From Sphingomonas lenta (GTDB lineage Bacteria > Pseudomonadota > Alphaproteobacteria > Sphingomonadales > Sphingomonadaceae): a DNA stretch of 64,000 nucleotides. Positions 1 to 10,252 of the stretch are shown here, piece after piece. The stretch lies in NCBI RefSeq assembly GCF_002288825.1, contig NZ_NSLI01000002.1, forward strand, positions 682,001-746,000. The letters run 5' to 3'. The translations under genes and the position numbers were made by a program. Every line of letters begins with the position of its first letter. Position 1 is the first letter of the stretch. The notes under the pieces are model-generated. The model was not told the DNA's origin and ran no database searches. It worked only from the letters and a program-made list of their open reading frames with translations.

Positions 1-1
1 C

Positions 2-484
2 GCCTTCGTGCCGATCACCCAGCAGAACCGCGCGCGTTGGGACCAGCTGCTGATCCGGCGTGGGCTGCAGGCGCTCGCCCGGGCTGAGTTGCTGGACGGG
101 GCCAACGGTCCCTATGCTCTGCAGGCAGCGCTCGCCGCATGCCATGCACGGGCGGTGAGGGCCGACGATGTCGACTGGCCGCGGATCGCCAGCCTCTATG
201 ATCGACTGAAGGAGGTCGCACCCTCGCCGATCGTGGATCTCAACCGCGCCGTCGCCTACGGGATGACCTTTGGACCGGAAGCAGGTCTGCGGCTTGTCGA
301 GGAACTCGCCGGAGAGGCGCTTCTTCGGAATTATCCGCCTCTGCCCGCGGTGAAGGGTGATCTGCTCTTTCGGGCGGGTCGCCGGTCGGAGGCGCGCCCG
401 CACTTCGAGGCCGCGGCCCGACTGACCCGCAATACGCGAGAGGCATCGTTCCTACTCGCCAGGGCACAGGCCTGCGATAATTAA
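2..484 (+). CDS. C-terminal part of an ECF sigma factor (DUF6596 type)
   Basis: Partial gene, open from the window edge to a TAA stop. The visible ~160 residues look like the alpha-helical C-terminal extension (DUF6596/TPR-like) of the large ECF sigma factors usually paired with a YCII-domain protein. Seen: the helical block around LYDRLKEVAPSPIVDLNRAV, typical of this family, and a closing TPR-like helix pair rich in Arg and Ala. The sigma region 2 and 4 domains would lie upstream, outside the window. It is not obviously linked to the alcohol-oxidation cluster that follows on the other strand. Confidence 0.75.
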   Translation, partial: AFVPITQQNRARWDQLLIRRGLQALARAELLDGANGPYALQAALAACHARAVRADDVDWPRIASLYDRLKEVAPSPIVDLNRAVAYGMTFGPEAGLRLVEELAGEALLRNYPPLPAVKGDLLFRAGRRSEARPHFEAAARLTRNTREASFLLARAQACDN

Positions 485-642
485 AGCTCTGGCTTAGGAA
501 GCAGTGGGCCGATGCGGATGTCCGTGTGCCTATACCAGCTCTGCCGCCCGGCGATATAGCGTGAGAGTTCTCCGGCCACCCGCCTCAGCAAGCGGCTGCC
601 CGGACCCACTTCCGGTCGCTCGCCGCACCTGAGCTGCGCCCC

Positions 643-661
643 GGAACCGGACGTTCGTTCA
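643..661 (+). repeat. dispersed intergenic motif, copy 1
   Basis: GGAACCGGACGTTCGTTCA in the 281-bp gap between the sigma factor fragment and cytochrome b561. Near-identical sequences occur at 24186-24204 and 29124-29142, also in non-coding gaps. Confidence 0.45.
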
Positions 662-765
662 TAGTGCTTCGCGGGCAAGAGCCGGAAGTTCGGATAGGCG
701 TTTCGAGATCGCCAGACAGCGCGGCGCGGGCCTCAGCCGGTGCCGCGCCACGTCCGTTCACAGCA

Positions 766-1332
766 TCAGATCGATCGCCGAGCCTCTCTTACCGTCGGAA
801 GCATCCGATCTAGGATCAACACGCGGTCGAGCAGCTGGTGCTTCAGCGCGCCCGCGACGTGTAACGCGATCAGCGCGAGCATGCAGTAGGCGAGCAGGGC
901 GTGCGCGCTCCGGACGTCCGCGTTGACCGCCGCGTCCGCGCCGACGGGAAGCGGAGGCACGGCGAACAGGCCGAAGGTCGTCGGCCGCGGCGTGGCGCTG
1001 GCGGACGTGAACACCCAGCCCGTGAGCGGAAGCGCCACCATGAGGCCGTACAGCCCCCAGTGAACGCCGTGCGCCAGCCTTCTCTGCCATTCCGGCACCT
1101 CGGACGGCAGCGGCGGCGGGCGGTGGCACAACCGCCAGGCGAGCCGTGCGAGGCTGAGCGCGAGCACGGTAAGGCCGATAGATTTGTGCAACCAAACCCA
1201 GCCGTCGAACAGCGTATCGTGGCCGAGCCCGATCGCCAAGTTGACGCCGATCAGCGCGGCGATCGTCCAGTGGAACACCATTGCGACGCGGCCGTAGCGC
1301 GCCGTCGCCATGTCGCCGCGCGCCATCCGCAT
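766..1332 (-). CDS. cytochrome b561 family protein
   Basis: Four-helix membrane di-haem cytochrome b561, likely passing electrons between the quinone pool and a periplasmic partner. Seen: hydrophobic segments with the family His residues (MVFHWTIAALIGVN, VWLHKSIGLTVLALSLARL, HGVHWGLYGLMVALPLTGW, LLAYCMLALIALHVAGALKH). The ATG at 1332 is chosen because GGAGAG lies 6 nt upstream; a longer frame to 1371 would run into the preceding gene. It starts 13 nt after the acetyl-CoA synthetase stop on the same strand, so it is probably the last gene of the porin-acs operon. The electron partner is not known. Confidence 0.85.
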   Translation of the reverse strand: MRMARGDMATARYGRVAMVFHWTIAALIGVNLAIGLGHDTLFDGWVWLHKSIGLTVLALSLARLAWRLCHRPPPLPSEVPEWQRRLAHGVHWGLYGLMVALPLTGWVFTSASATPRPTTFGLFAVPPLPVGADAAVNADVRSAHALLAYCMLALIALHVAGALKHQLLDRVLILDRMLPTVREARRSI

Positions 1333-1345
1333 GCCCGTCTCTCCA

Positions 1346-3280
<1,935 letters not shown>

Positions 3281-3300
3281 CTGTCCTCCGGGGCCGCGCG

Positions 3301-4746
3301 TCAGAAGAACAGGATGGCGCCGGCGGCCAGCGCGTCCGACTTCGCGTCGTTGCCGTTGTGCGCCTCCGAACGCGTCCGGGTGTACTCACCTATCAAGGTG
3401 ACCCATCCGGTGAGGCCGTAACGCACCTGTCCCACATAGCTGGAATTGGACCGCACAAGCGTCGAGACCGCTTCGCCGTCGGCGAGTTCGAGGTTGCTCT
3501 CGCCGTAGCTGCCGGCCAGCGTGAACTTGCCGAAGCCCGCCGTGCCCTGGACATAGAAGCCGTCGCTGTCGCGCCTGCGGCCAAGCGCGTCCGTAGAGAG
3601 CAGGAACAGACCGGTCGTGCCGAGCCCGGTGCCAGCGTAGTAATAGCCGAGCAGGCCGAAATTGGCGTAGGAGAGCTTGGCGCCGAAATCGATGCCCTTG
3701 CCTGTGTACTCCGGCAAGCCGTTGATGCTGTCGTGCCGCTGGACGATGCCGCTGACCCAGGCGTGCGCGCCGAGCCCGCCATCCGTCGGCACCAAATCAT
3801 AGGTGAGTTTCGCCTGAAAGCCGGGCGTGCCGTTCACCTCGTCGTCGCCGATCGTGGTCAGGGGCTGGAATACGCCGACCGCGACCTGGAAGCCGCCGAA
3901 CTTCGGGCTGGCATAGCTGATCTGCGGCTGGAAATCGGTGTAGATGTAGCCGGTGCCGATCCGGCCGAGCGACGTGTTGGACGGCGCCGCATTGCCCGCC
4001 GCGGTGCCGACGGCGAGCAGGGTGATATCGTTCAGGATCGCTTCGGAGGCGAACAGCCCGATGTCGCGGCCGATCTTGAATTCACCGAGATCGGGCCGAC
4101 CGACCGTGATGTAGGTCTGGCGGAAGTCGATGCCCGACGTGGTGAGCGCGGTAGGCTGGCCGGGTGAATTGGCGTTGAACACGACCGGGTTCACACTGTT
4201 GATCCCGGGATAAATGCCGAAATGCGCGCCCACGTCGAAATCCGCCTGGTTGGTCGTAACGTCCACCTTGAGGAAGCCCGGAAGCAGGCCGTTGCGGATC
4301 GCCGACGAGCTGTCGCCCACCGTGGCGACGCCGCCGGCAACCAGGTTGCCCGGCACCGCATCGTCGCCGTTGTCATGGACGTAGAAGCCGTTGATCGAGC
4401 CGGACAGCTTAACCGCGACCTCGCCGATTTGCAGGCCGACGCCGGAGTCCATCATCCGCACCAGCTTCTTGTCGTCCAGCCGTTCGGCCGCGGCCTGCTG
4501 CGCCGATTCGGACGAGGCGACCTGCGGCGGCACCGTGGGTTGCCCCTCCGCGACGGGTGCGGCCTGAACGGGCTGCGACTGCTTCCGCGCGACGAGCGCG
4601 TTGTACTCGTCGTCGGTCAGGATGCCTTTCTCCTTCAACCGCAGCAGCAGCTCGTCGGTCGCGTCCTGCGCATGCGCGGGCGTGGCCCCCACCCACAAAA
4701 GCGCCGCGGCTGCGGCGGCGCCCAGAAGCTTGCCCCTACGAGTCAT
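3301..4746 (-). CDS. outer-membrane porin with SHOCT-like N-terminus
   Basis: Predicted 481-aa outer-membrane beta-barrel. Seen: a signal peptide ending ATPAHA-QD, then a short helix pair ([19 protein letters not shown]) like the SHOCT/oligomerisation segment in front of many proteobacterial porins, then alternating beta-strand sequence and a C-terminal aromatic residue (AAGAILFF). GGGGAGG precedes the ATG at 4746. First gene of the porin-acs-b561 operon, with a copy of the cluster's shared motif about 95 bp upstream. Such porins often accompany PQQ-dehydrogenase clusters and may admit the alcohol substrate; specificity cannot be read from sequence. Confidence 0.85.
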   Translation of the reverse strand: MTRRGKLLGAAAAAALLWVGATPAHAQDATDELLLRLKEKGILTDDEYNALVARKQSQPVQAAPVAEGQPTVPPQVASSESAQQAAAERLDDKKLVRMMDSGVGLQIGEVAVKLSGSINGFYVHDNGDDAVPGNLVAGGVATVGDSSSAIRNGLLPGFLKVDVTTNQADFDVGAHFGIYPGINSVNPVVFNANSPGQPTALTTSGIDFRQTYITVGRPDLGEFKIGRDIGLFASEAILNDITLLAVGTAAGNAAPSNTSLGRIGTGYIYTDFQPQISYASPKFGGFQVAVGVFQPLTTIGDDEVNGTPGFQAKLTYDLVPTDGGLGAHAWVSGIVQRHDSINGLPEYTGKGIDFGAKLSYANFGLLGYYYAGTGLGTTGLFLLSTDALGRRRDSDGFYVQGTAGFGKFTLAGSYGESNLELADGEAVSTLVRSNSSYVGQVRYGLTGWVTLIGEYTRTRSEAHNGNDAKSDALAAGAILFF

Positions 4747-4838
4747 CCGATCCTCCCCTATTGCGGCGGTCGTGACCGCGCCTTGTTGCCTCAGGCTGGG
4801 GGAGTCGGAACGGGTACGAAATTAGACGTTGGAAGGAA

Positions 4839-4855
4839 GACTAAGGTGCAATGGC
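4839..4855 (+). promoter_or_regulatory. shared cluster motif, copy a
   Basis: GACTAAGGTGCAATGGC, a match to the consensus TACCAAGGTGCAATGGC seen six times in this cluster. It overlaps the stop of the YVTN gene and lies about 95 bp upstream of the porin ATG on the minus strand, where it could serve as activator site for the porin-acs-b561 operon. Confidence 0.5.
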
Positions 4856-5794
4856 GACGCCCCATGGGGCGCGTCCGGCAGGTATCGTCGCGACCACTTT
4901 CGCATTGACGATGTCGATCACCGATACGCTGTCGCTCAAGCCATTGGCCGCGAATGCGCGCTTGCCGTCCGGCGTCACCGCAAGGTGCCATACGCGCCGG
5001 CCTACCGGCACCAACGCGGTGACCTTGCGGCTCGCCCGGTCGATGATCGCCACGTGGTCCGCGCGGCCCAGCGCGACGAGCACTTGGCGCTGATCGGGGG
5101 TGAAGCGCACACCGACGGGCAGCACCTTCTCCGGCGCGACGCCGGGCACCTCGAAACGGATCGTGTCCGTGACCTTGCGGGTCGCCGGGTCGACCACCTG
5201 GACCGTGCCGCCGATTTCCGCCGACACCCAGAGCTCGCGACCGTCGGCGGTGAACTCGGCGTGGCGAGGACGCTCATCAACGGCGGTGGTGCCGGCCAGC
5301 GCCCGCGTTCCAATGTCGATCCAGTGCAGCGCGTGGTCCGTCTCGGACGTGGACACCGCAAAGCGGCCGTCCGGGCTCACCGCCATGCCTTCGGGCTCCA
5401 CGCCCACCACGACCTGAAACGCGACCGCGCGCTTCAAAACGTCGATCGCCGTCACCGTCGAGTCCCGCTCGTTCGACGCGAAAAGCAGCCGCCCATCGGG
5501 CGACAACGCGAAGGTTTCCGGGTTCTCGCCCGAGGGCAGATCGTGGAGCACTTCGCCCGTGGCGCGGTCGACGACCTGCACCGAATTGTCGTCGGACGCG
5601 CAGATGTAGAGGTGTCTGCCGTCCCGCGACAGCACCACGCCGCGCGGGCGTTTGCCGACGGTCCAGGTAGCGGTGGGACGGAGAGTCTTCGCGTCGATCA
5701 CGGTGACGGACGAACCACGCTCGTTGGTGACGTAGATCGTCTGTCCGGCGGCCGGCGCGGTGAGCAGAAGAAGTGGCGGGAGCAGCTTGTACAT
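4841..5794 (-). CDS. PQQ-cluster YVTN beta-propeller protein
   Basis: Periplasmic seven-bladed beta-propeller of the YVTN repeat class, matching the family called PQQ-dependent catabolism-associated beta-propeller protein. Seen: signal peptide MYKLLPPLLLLTAPAAG, then repeats of ~40 residues with the pattern YVTNERGSSVTVIDAKT, ALSPDGRLLFASNE, AVTPDGKRAFAANG. The ATG at 5794 places the signal peptide at the N-terminus; a GTG at 5830 would add twelve Arg-rich residues. Neither start has a convincing ribosome site. It is divergent from the cytochrome c gene. The biochemical role of the family is not established. Confidence 0.85.
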   Translation of the reverse strand: MYKLLPPLLLLTAPAAGQTIYVTNERGSSVTVIDAKTLRPTATWTVGKRPRGVVLSRDGRHLYICASDDNSVQVVDRATGEVLHDLPSGENPETFALSPDGRLLFASNERDSTVTAIDVLKRAVAFQVVVGVEPEGMAVSPDGRFAVSTSETDHALHWIDIGTRALAGTTAVDERPRHAEFTADGRELWVSAEIGGTVQVVDPATRKVTDTIRFEVPGVAPEKVLPVGVRFTPDQRQVLVALGRADHVAIIDRASRKVTALVPVGRRVWHLAVTPDGKRAFAANGLSDSVSVIDIVNAKVVATIPAGRAPWGVAIAP

Positions 5795-5833
5795 GGGCGG
5801 GGAGATTAGCCGCGCACGCGCGCGAGGCACGTC

Positions 5834-5851
5834 GTACCAAAGTGCAATAGG
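5834..5851 (+). promoter_or_regulatory. shared cluster motif, copy c
   Basis: GTACCAAAGTGCAATAGG in the divergent region between the YVTN gene (starts 5794, minus) and the cytochrome c gene (starts 5925, plus). One of six copies of the motif; it could control both directions. Confidence 0.55.
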
Positions 5852-5924
5852 CCCTCCTCACCCGCCGCCTACCATCCCTGCGCCGCCTGTGGACGATTGT
5901 CGGCGGCCGGTTGGAGGGAGTAGC

Positions 5925-6356
5925 ATGGCGATTACCGGATCCCGATTGATGCTCGCGTTATCGACGATGCTCTTCGTCGGAGCCGTGGCGAGCAGGCTTC
6001 CCGCCCATGGTCCGGTGACGCCGCAAGCCGTGGACACGAGCAAGCTGCCCGACATCGGCGAGGCGATCCTGACAAAGAACCCGTATCGCGGCAATCCGGT
6101 CGCCATCAAGATCGGCGAGTCGGCATACGGCCAGAACTGCGCGCGCTGCCACGGCCTCGACGCCGTCTCCGGCGGCATCGCGCCCGACCTACGTTACATG
6201 GACAAGGGCGAGGCGGGCGACGAGTGGTACATGGAGCGGTACCACAAGGGGGCGGTGCGGGACGGCAAGGTGTACATGCCGCCCATGGGACCGATCCTGG
6301 GCCAGAAGGCCGGCTGGGCCATCCGCTCCTGGCTCGACACCAAGCACCAGGAGTAG
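5925..6356 (+). CDS. cytochrome c550 (PedF-like)
   Basis: Small periplasmic cytochrome c, 143 aa, the likely electron acceptor of the PQQ dehydrogenase. Seen: N-terminal signal/anchor, single haem site C72-A-R-C75-H76, and Met ligand candidates in KVYMPPMGPIL (M118 and M121). ATG at 5925 follows GGAGGGAG. It matches the cytochrome c-550 PedF family that accompanies ethanol-type quinoproteins. The next gene starts 4 nt after its stop, so both are co-transcribed. Confidence 0.9.
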   Translation: MAITGSRLMLALSTMLFVGAVASRLPAHGPVTPQAVDTSKLPDIGEAILTKNPYRGNPVAIKIGESAYGQNCARCHGLDAVSGGIAPDLRYMDKGEAGDEWYMERYHKGAVRDGKVYMPPMGPILGQKAGWAIRSWLDTKHQE

Positions 6357-6359
6357 GAG

Positions 6360-7208
6360 GTGGTCCTCGCCCGCCGCGCCTTCATCGGCGGTGCGCTCGC
6401 CGCGCTCGCCCTTCCCCGCCCCGCCCTCGCCGCCTCCCTCGACAAGGTGAAAGCCAACGGCGTGCTCCGCGTTGCGGTGTACCGCGACTTCGCGCCTTGG
6501 TCGTGGCGCGACGCGGCCGGTAAGCTGCGGGGGATCGACGTGGAGCTGGCGGAGGCGATCGCCCGGCGCCTAGGCGTGCGCTCGGAGGTCGTCGACTTCA
6601 TGGCCGACGAGAGCGTAGACGACGACCTCAGGAACATGGTCTGGCGTGGCCCGCTGATTGGCGGCCAAGTCGCCGACGTGATGTTCCACGTGCCCGTCGA
6701 TCCGCGCTTCTCGCGTCAGAACGATCGGGTCGCGATCGGCGCAGCTTACTATCGCGAGAGCTTCTCGATGGCGTGCGCGCTCGACACGGACTGCGAGGTC
6801 GCGCCGCCCCAGCTGAAGGGCAAGCGGCTGGCGGCGGAACTCGACTCCATCCCCGACTTCTATTTGTCCGGTGGCTTCGGCGGCGTGTTGCGCGGCGACG
6901 TCGCGCACCTGCTCAGTGGTTCGGCTGCGATCGACCAAGTGGCGCAGGGCAAGGCGGATGTGGTGCTCGCCACGCGTGCGCAGGTCGAGCATGCCCGCAC
7001 CACGGCGGGCGACCGGCTCAAGCTGCGGCGGGGCCCGCTACCCGCGCTGCCGAGTCCCGGCTGGGACGTGGGCATAGCCGTCAAAGACGACAGCCGCGAT
7101 CTGGGCGACACCATAGAGGCATTGATGGGAGAGTTGCGCGGCGACGGCACGCTCGCTGCCATCTTCGGTCGGTACGGCGTCACGCCGGCCGCTCCGCTTT
7201 CGGCTTGA
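6360..7208 (+). CDS. quinoprotein-associated periplasmic binding protein (MoxJ-like)
   Basis: Periplasmic solute-binding fold, 282 aa, of the class called quinoprotein dehydrogenase-associated putative ABC substrate-binding protein (MoxJ/XoxJ-like). In methylotrophs such proteins are tied to dehydrogenase maturation rather than transport. Seen: Arg-Arg signal sequence (ARRAFIGGALAALALPRPALA), then NGVLRVAVYRDFAPWSW and IDVELAEAIARRLGV, typical of family 3 binding proteins. The start is a GTG; AGGAG overlapping the cytochrome stop lies 6 nt upstream. No ABC permease or ATPase is nearby, consistent with a non-transport role. Confidence 0.85.
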   Translation: MVLARRAFIGGALAALALPRPALAASLDKVKANGVLRVAVYRDFAPWSWRDAAGKLRGIDVELAEAIARRLGVRSEVVDFMADESVDDDLRNMVWRGPLIGGQVADVMFHVPVDPRFSRQNDRVAIGAAYYRESFSMACALDTDCEVAPPQLKGKRLAAELDSIPDFYLSGGFGGVLRGDVAHLLSGSAAIDQVAQGKADVVLATRAQVEHARTTAGDRLKLRRGPLPALPSPGWDVGIAVKDDSRDLGDTIEALMGELRGDGTLAAIFGRYGVTPAAPLSA

Positions 7209-7223
7209 TCCAAGGTCCAATTC
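7207..7223 (+). promoter_or_regulatory. shared cluster motif, copy e
   Basis: GATCCAAGGTCCAATTC directly after the binding-protein stop and about 80 bp before the ATG of the PQQ dehydrogenase. Same orientation as copies a, c and d. It suggests an extra promoter for the dehydrogenase. Confidence 0.5.
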
Positions 7224-7303
7224 AGCGGGCGCGCGTCCGGGCGTAGCTTGCGCCGACAAAGCCTCGGCGACCTCTCGCCGCCGAGCAGGAGGGGAGAAGA
7301 AGC

Positions 7304-9070
7304 ATGAGTAAGCTTTCGCTTGGGGCCGTCCTGCTGACGGGCGCAGCCTTCGTCACCGCGGCGCCGCTGGCCGCCAGAGACAAGGACGAGCAAGGCGCGG
7401 CGGTGGTGGCCGCGGCGGCGGGTCCGTCCGATGTCGACCTGATGAACGACGAGCGGTCCACCGGCGACGTGCTGACCTATGGCATGGGGCCCCGCGCCCA
7501 GCGGTTCAGCCCGCTCCAGACGATCAACGCGTCCAACGTGGCGCGCATGGTGCCTGCCTATTCCGCGTCGCTTGGCGGCGAAAAACAGCGCGGCCAGGAG
7601 GCGCAGCCGATCGTCTATGACGGGATGATCTACGTCACCGGTTCGTACAGCCGCCTGTTCGCGTTCGACGCGAAGACGGGTGAGGAGGTGTGGCAGTACG
7701 ACGCCCGCCTGCCCGACGGCATCATGCCGTGCTGCGACGTCGTCAACCGCGGCGCCGCCATCTACGGCGACAAAATTATCTTCGGCACCCTCGACGCGCA
7801 CCTGGTCGCGCTAAACCGCAAGACCGGCAAGGTGATCTGGAACAAAAAGCTGGCCGACTATTCCGCGGGCTACAGCTTCACCGCGGCGCCGCTGATCGTG
7901 AACGGCAAGGTGCTCTACGGCAACTCCGGGGGCGAGTTCGGCGTGGTGGGCAAGGTGGAGGCGCGCGACGTCAACACCGGCGAGCTCGTCTGGTCCCGAC
8001 CCACGATCGAGGGCCATATGGGCATGCTGAACGGCAAAGAGTCGACCATGACCGGCAAGCTCAACGCGACCTGGCAGGGCGACCAGTGGAAGACAGGCGG
8101 GGGCGCGACCTGGCTCGGCGGCACCTACGATCCCGAAACCAAGCTCGCCTATTTCGGCACCGGCAACCCCGCGCCGTGGAACAGCCACCTGCGCCCGGGA
8201 AACAACCTTTATACCTCGTCGACGATCGCCCTCGATCCCGACACGGGCGAGGTCAAGTGGCACTACCAGACCACGCCCCACGACGGCTGGGACTTCGACG
8301 GAGTGAACGAGTTCATCCCCTTCGACCATAACGGGCGCAAGCTGGGCGCGAAGGCCGACCGCAACGGGTTCTTCTTCGTGCTCGATCGCACCAACGGCAA
8401 GTTCGTGTCCGCCACGCCGTTTGTGTCCAAGGTGACCTGGGCCAAAGGCTTCGACAAGCAGGGCAAGCCCATCTTCGTGGCGGAGAACCGGCCGGGCGCG
8501 CCGACCGCGGAGAAAGGTCCGGCGGTCTTCTCCGCCCCTTCGTTCCTGGGCGGCAAGAACTGGATGCCGATGGCGTACAGCCAGCAGACTGGCATGTTCT
8601 ACGTCCCCTCCAACGAATGGGGCATGGACATCTGGAACGAGCCGATCGCGTACAAGAAGGGCGCGGCCTATCTGGGGGCGGGCTTCACGATCAAGCCGCT
8701 CTACGACGACCATATCGGCGTGCTCCGAGCGATCGACCCTGCCACTGGCAAGATCGCCTGGGAGTACAAGAACAAAGCGCCGCTCTGGGGCGGTGTGCTG
8801 ACCACGGCAGGCAATCTGGTCTTCACCGGCACGCCCGAAGGCTTTCTCAAGGCGTTCGACGCGAAGACAGGCCAGGAGCTCTGGAAGTTCAACACCGGCT
8901 CGGGCGTGGTCGGCTCGCCCGTAACCTGGGAGCAGGACGGGGAGCAGTACGTGGCCGTGATGTCCGGATGGGGCGGCGCGGTCCCGCTATGGGGCGGCGA
9001 GGTTGCCAAGGCGATCCAGAACATCAACCAGGGCGGCGCGCTCTGGGTGTTCAAGCTGCCTAAATCGTGA
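7304..9070 (+). CDS. PQQ alcohol dehydrogenase, lanthanide-type active site
   Basis: Type I quinoprotein alcohol dehydrogenase, 588 aa, periplasmic, oxidising primary alcohols and passing electrons to cytochrome c. Seen: signal peptide; vicinal disulfide pair C143-C144 in the MPCCDVV motif; metal/PQQ ligands E211 (GGEFG) and N288 (GTGNPAPWN); catalytic D330 and a second acid at D332 in [11 protein letters not shown]. Known: Ca-dependent relatives carry a small residue at the second position, while XoxF, ExaF and PedH carry Asp, which coordinates a lanthanide. The enzyme is therefore inferred to be lanthanide-dependent and PedH/ExaF-like. It lacks a C-terminal haem domain. A strong GGAGGGG ribosome site precedes the ATG. 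Confidence 0.93.
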   Translation: MSKLSLGAVLLTGAAFVTAAPLAARDKDEQGAAVVAAAAGPSDVDLMNDERSTGDVLTYGMGPRAQRFSPLQTINASNVARMVPAYSASLGGEKQRGQEAQPIVYDGMIYVTGSYSRLFAFDAKTGEEVWQYDARLPDGIMPCCDVVNRGAAIYGDKIIFGTLDAHLVALNRKTGKVIWNKKLADYSAGYSFTAAPLIVNGKVLYGNSGGEFGVVGKVEARDVNTGELVWSRPTIEGHMGMLNGKESTMTGKLNATWQGDQWKTGGGATWLGGTYDPETKLAYFGTGNPAPWNSHLRPGNNLYTSSTIALDPDTGEVKWHYQTTPHDGWDFDGVNEFIPFDHNGRKLGAKADRNGFFFVLDRTNGKFVSATPFVSKVTWAKGFDKQGKPIFVAENRPGAPTAEKGPAVFSAPSFLGGKNWMPMAYSQQTGMFYVPSNEWGMDIWNEPIAYKKGAAYLGAGFTIKPLYDDHIGVLRAIDPATGKIAWEYKNKAPLWGGVLTTAGNLVFTGTPEGFLKAFDAKTGQELWKFNTGSGVVGSPVTWEQDGEQYVAVMSGWGGAVPLWGGEVAKAIQNINQGGALWVFKLPKS

Positions 9071-9159
9071 TCGGGGCGATTGGGGCGCGGATCTCACCCG
9101 AGTCCCTTTCCTCGCCGCCGGTCTGCACGCTAGACGCTGGTCCGGGGAGGGGCTCGGGG

Positions 9160-9807
9160 GTGGAACGCGTTCTCATCGCGGACGATCATCCGCTGGTGCG
9201 CGACGGATTGCGCACCGTGATCTCCGTCGCGTTCGACGGCACGGAGCTGTTCGAGGCGTCTTCGGTCGCCGAAGCGGTCGGCATCATCGAACGGGAAGGC
9301 GACTTCGATCTGGTGCTGCTCGACCTCAACATGCCGGACGCCAACGGCTTCTCCGGCCTGGCGACGCTCAGGGATCGTTTCCCCTCAATCCCTGTCGTGG
9401 TCGTCTCGGGTGCCGTCGAAGGCGGGCTCGTCGGCGAGGCCGTCGCGTGTGGGGCCGCAGGGTTCATTCCGAAGTCGCTGAAGCGCAGCGCCATCGTGGA
9501 CGCGATCCGGCGCATCCTCGCCGGCGACATCTACACGCCCGAGGAGTTCCTGGCCGTTCCCGACGCAGAAGCGGAGGAGATCCGCCGACGCATCGATACG
9601 CTGACGCCTCAGCAGCGCATCGTCTTGGGGCTGGTGGTCGCGGGGAAGCTCAACAAGCAGATCGCCTACGAACTCGACGTGTCGATGACCACCGTCAAGG
9701 CGCACGTTTCCGCAATCCTGGCGAAGCTGAACGTTTATAGCCGAACGCAGGCGGTCATACTGGCCAACAAGGTGCGCTTCGTCGGCGCGACCGCCCCACG
9801 GCATTGA
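9160..9807 (+). CDS. LuxR-family response regulator
   Basis: NarL/LuxR-type response regulator, 215 aa. Seen: receiver domain with acidic pair D8-D9 and phosphoacceptor D55 (LVLLDLNMPDANG), and a C-terminal LuxR helix-turn-helix (LTPQQRIVLGLVVAGKLNKQIAYEL followed by MTTVKAHVSAIL). GTG at 9160 is chosen because it begins exactly at the receiver and follows a GGGGAGGGG tract; an in-frame start at 9067 overlaps the dehydrogenase stop but adds unrelated residues. It resembles the AgmR/ExaE/PedR regulators of PQQ alcohol oxidation and is the obvious candidate to bind the cluster motif. Confidence 0.88.
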   Translation: MERVLIADDHPLVRDGLRTVISVAFDGTELFEASSVAEAVGIIEREGDFDLVLLDLNMPDANGFSGLATLRDRFPSIPVVVVSGAVEGGLVGEAVACGAAGFIPKSLKRSAIVDAIRRILAGDIYTPEEFLAVPDAEAEEIRRRIDTLTPQQRIVLGLVVAGKLNKQIAYELDVSMTTVKAHVSAILAKLNVYSRTQAVILANKVRFVGATAPRH

Positions 9808-9861
9808 AGACCGGTGGCGCAGGCGGGCGGACGAGCCCATAAAGCGCGGGGAGCGTTGGCG

Positions 9862-10245
9862 ATGGGCGGCTGGCGGCGGATCAGGGCCTGGGCCGCATCG
9901 ATGAAGCGGAACACGCTTGCGCTCTGGATCGCCGCCCGCGACCCCCGCACGCCGGCGGCCGCGAAGCTGGTCGCCGCCGTCGTGGCCGCCTACGCGCTCA
10001 GCCCCATCGACCTCATTCCGGACTTCATTCCCGTTCTGGGATTGCTCGACGAGCTCCTCCTCCTGCCTGCCGGGATCGCGGTGGCTCTGCGGCTGATCCC
10101 GACAGTGTTGATGGAGGAATTCCGGGCCGCCGCGGCGCAAAGGATCGCCAGGCCGAGTAGCATCGTGGCAGGCACGATCATCGCGGTGCTTTGGATGGCC
10201 GCTGCGGCGCTCGGAACGGCGTGGTTGCTTGACCGGCTCGATTGA
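9862..10245 (+). CDS. DUF1232 (YkvA) membrane protein
   Basis: Small membrane protein of the DUF1232 family. Seen: the family hallmark YALSPIDLIPDFIPVLGLLDE followed by hydrophobic segments and a final helix (AGTIIAVLWMAAAALGTAWLL). ATG at 9862 has GGGGAG 8 nt upstream; a GTG at 9814 would give a longer N-terminus. It sits 54 bp after the response regulator and convergent with the hybrid kinase, whose stop is 7 bp away. Function of the family is unknown. Confidence 0.8.
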   Translation: MGGWRRIRAWAASMKRNTLALWIAARDPRTPAAAKLVAAVVAAYALSPIDLIPDFIPVLGLLDELLLLPAGIAVALRLIPTVLMEEFRAAAAQRIARPSSIVAGTIIAVLWMAAAALGTAWLLDRLD

Positions 10246-10252
10246 GTACGGC

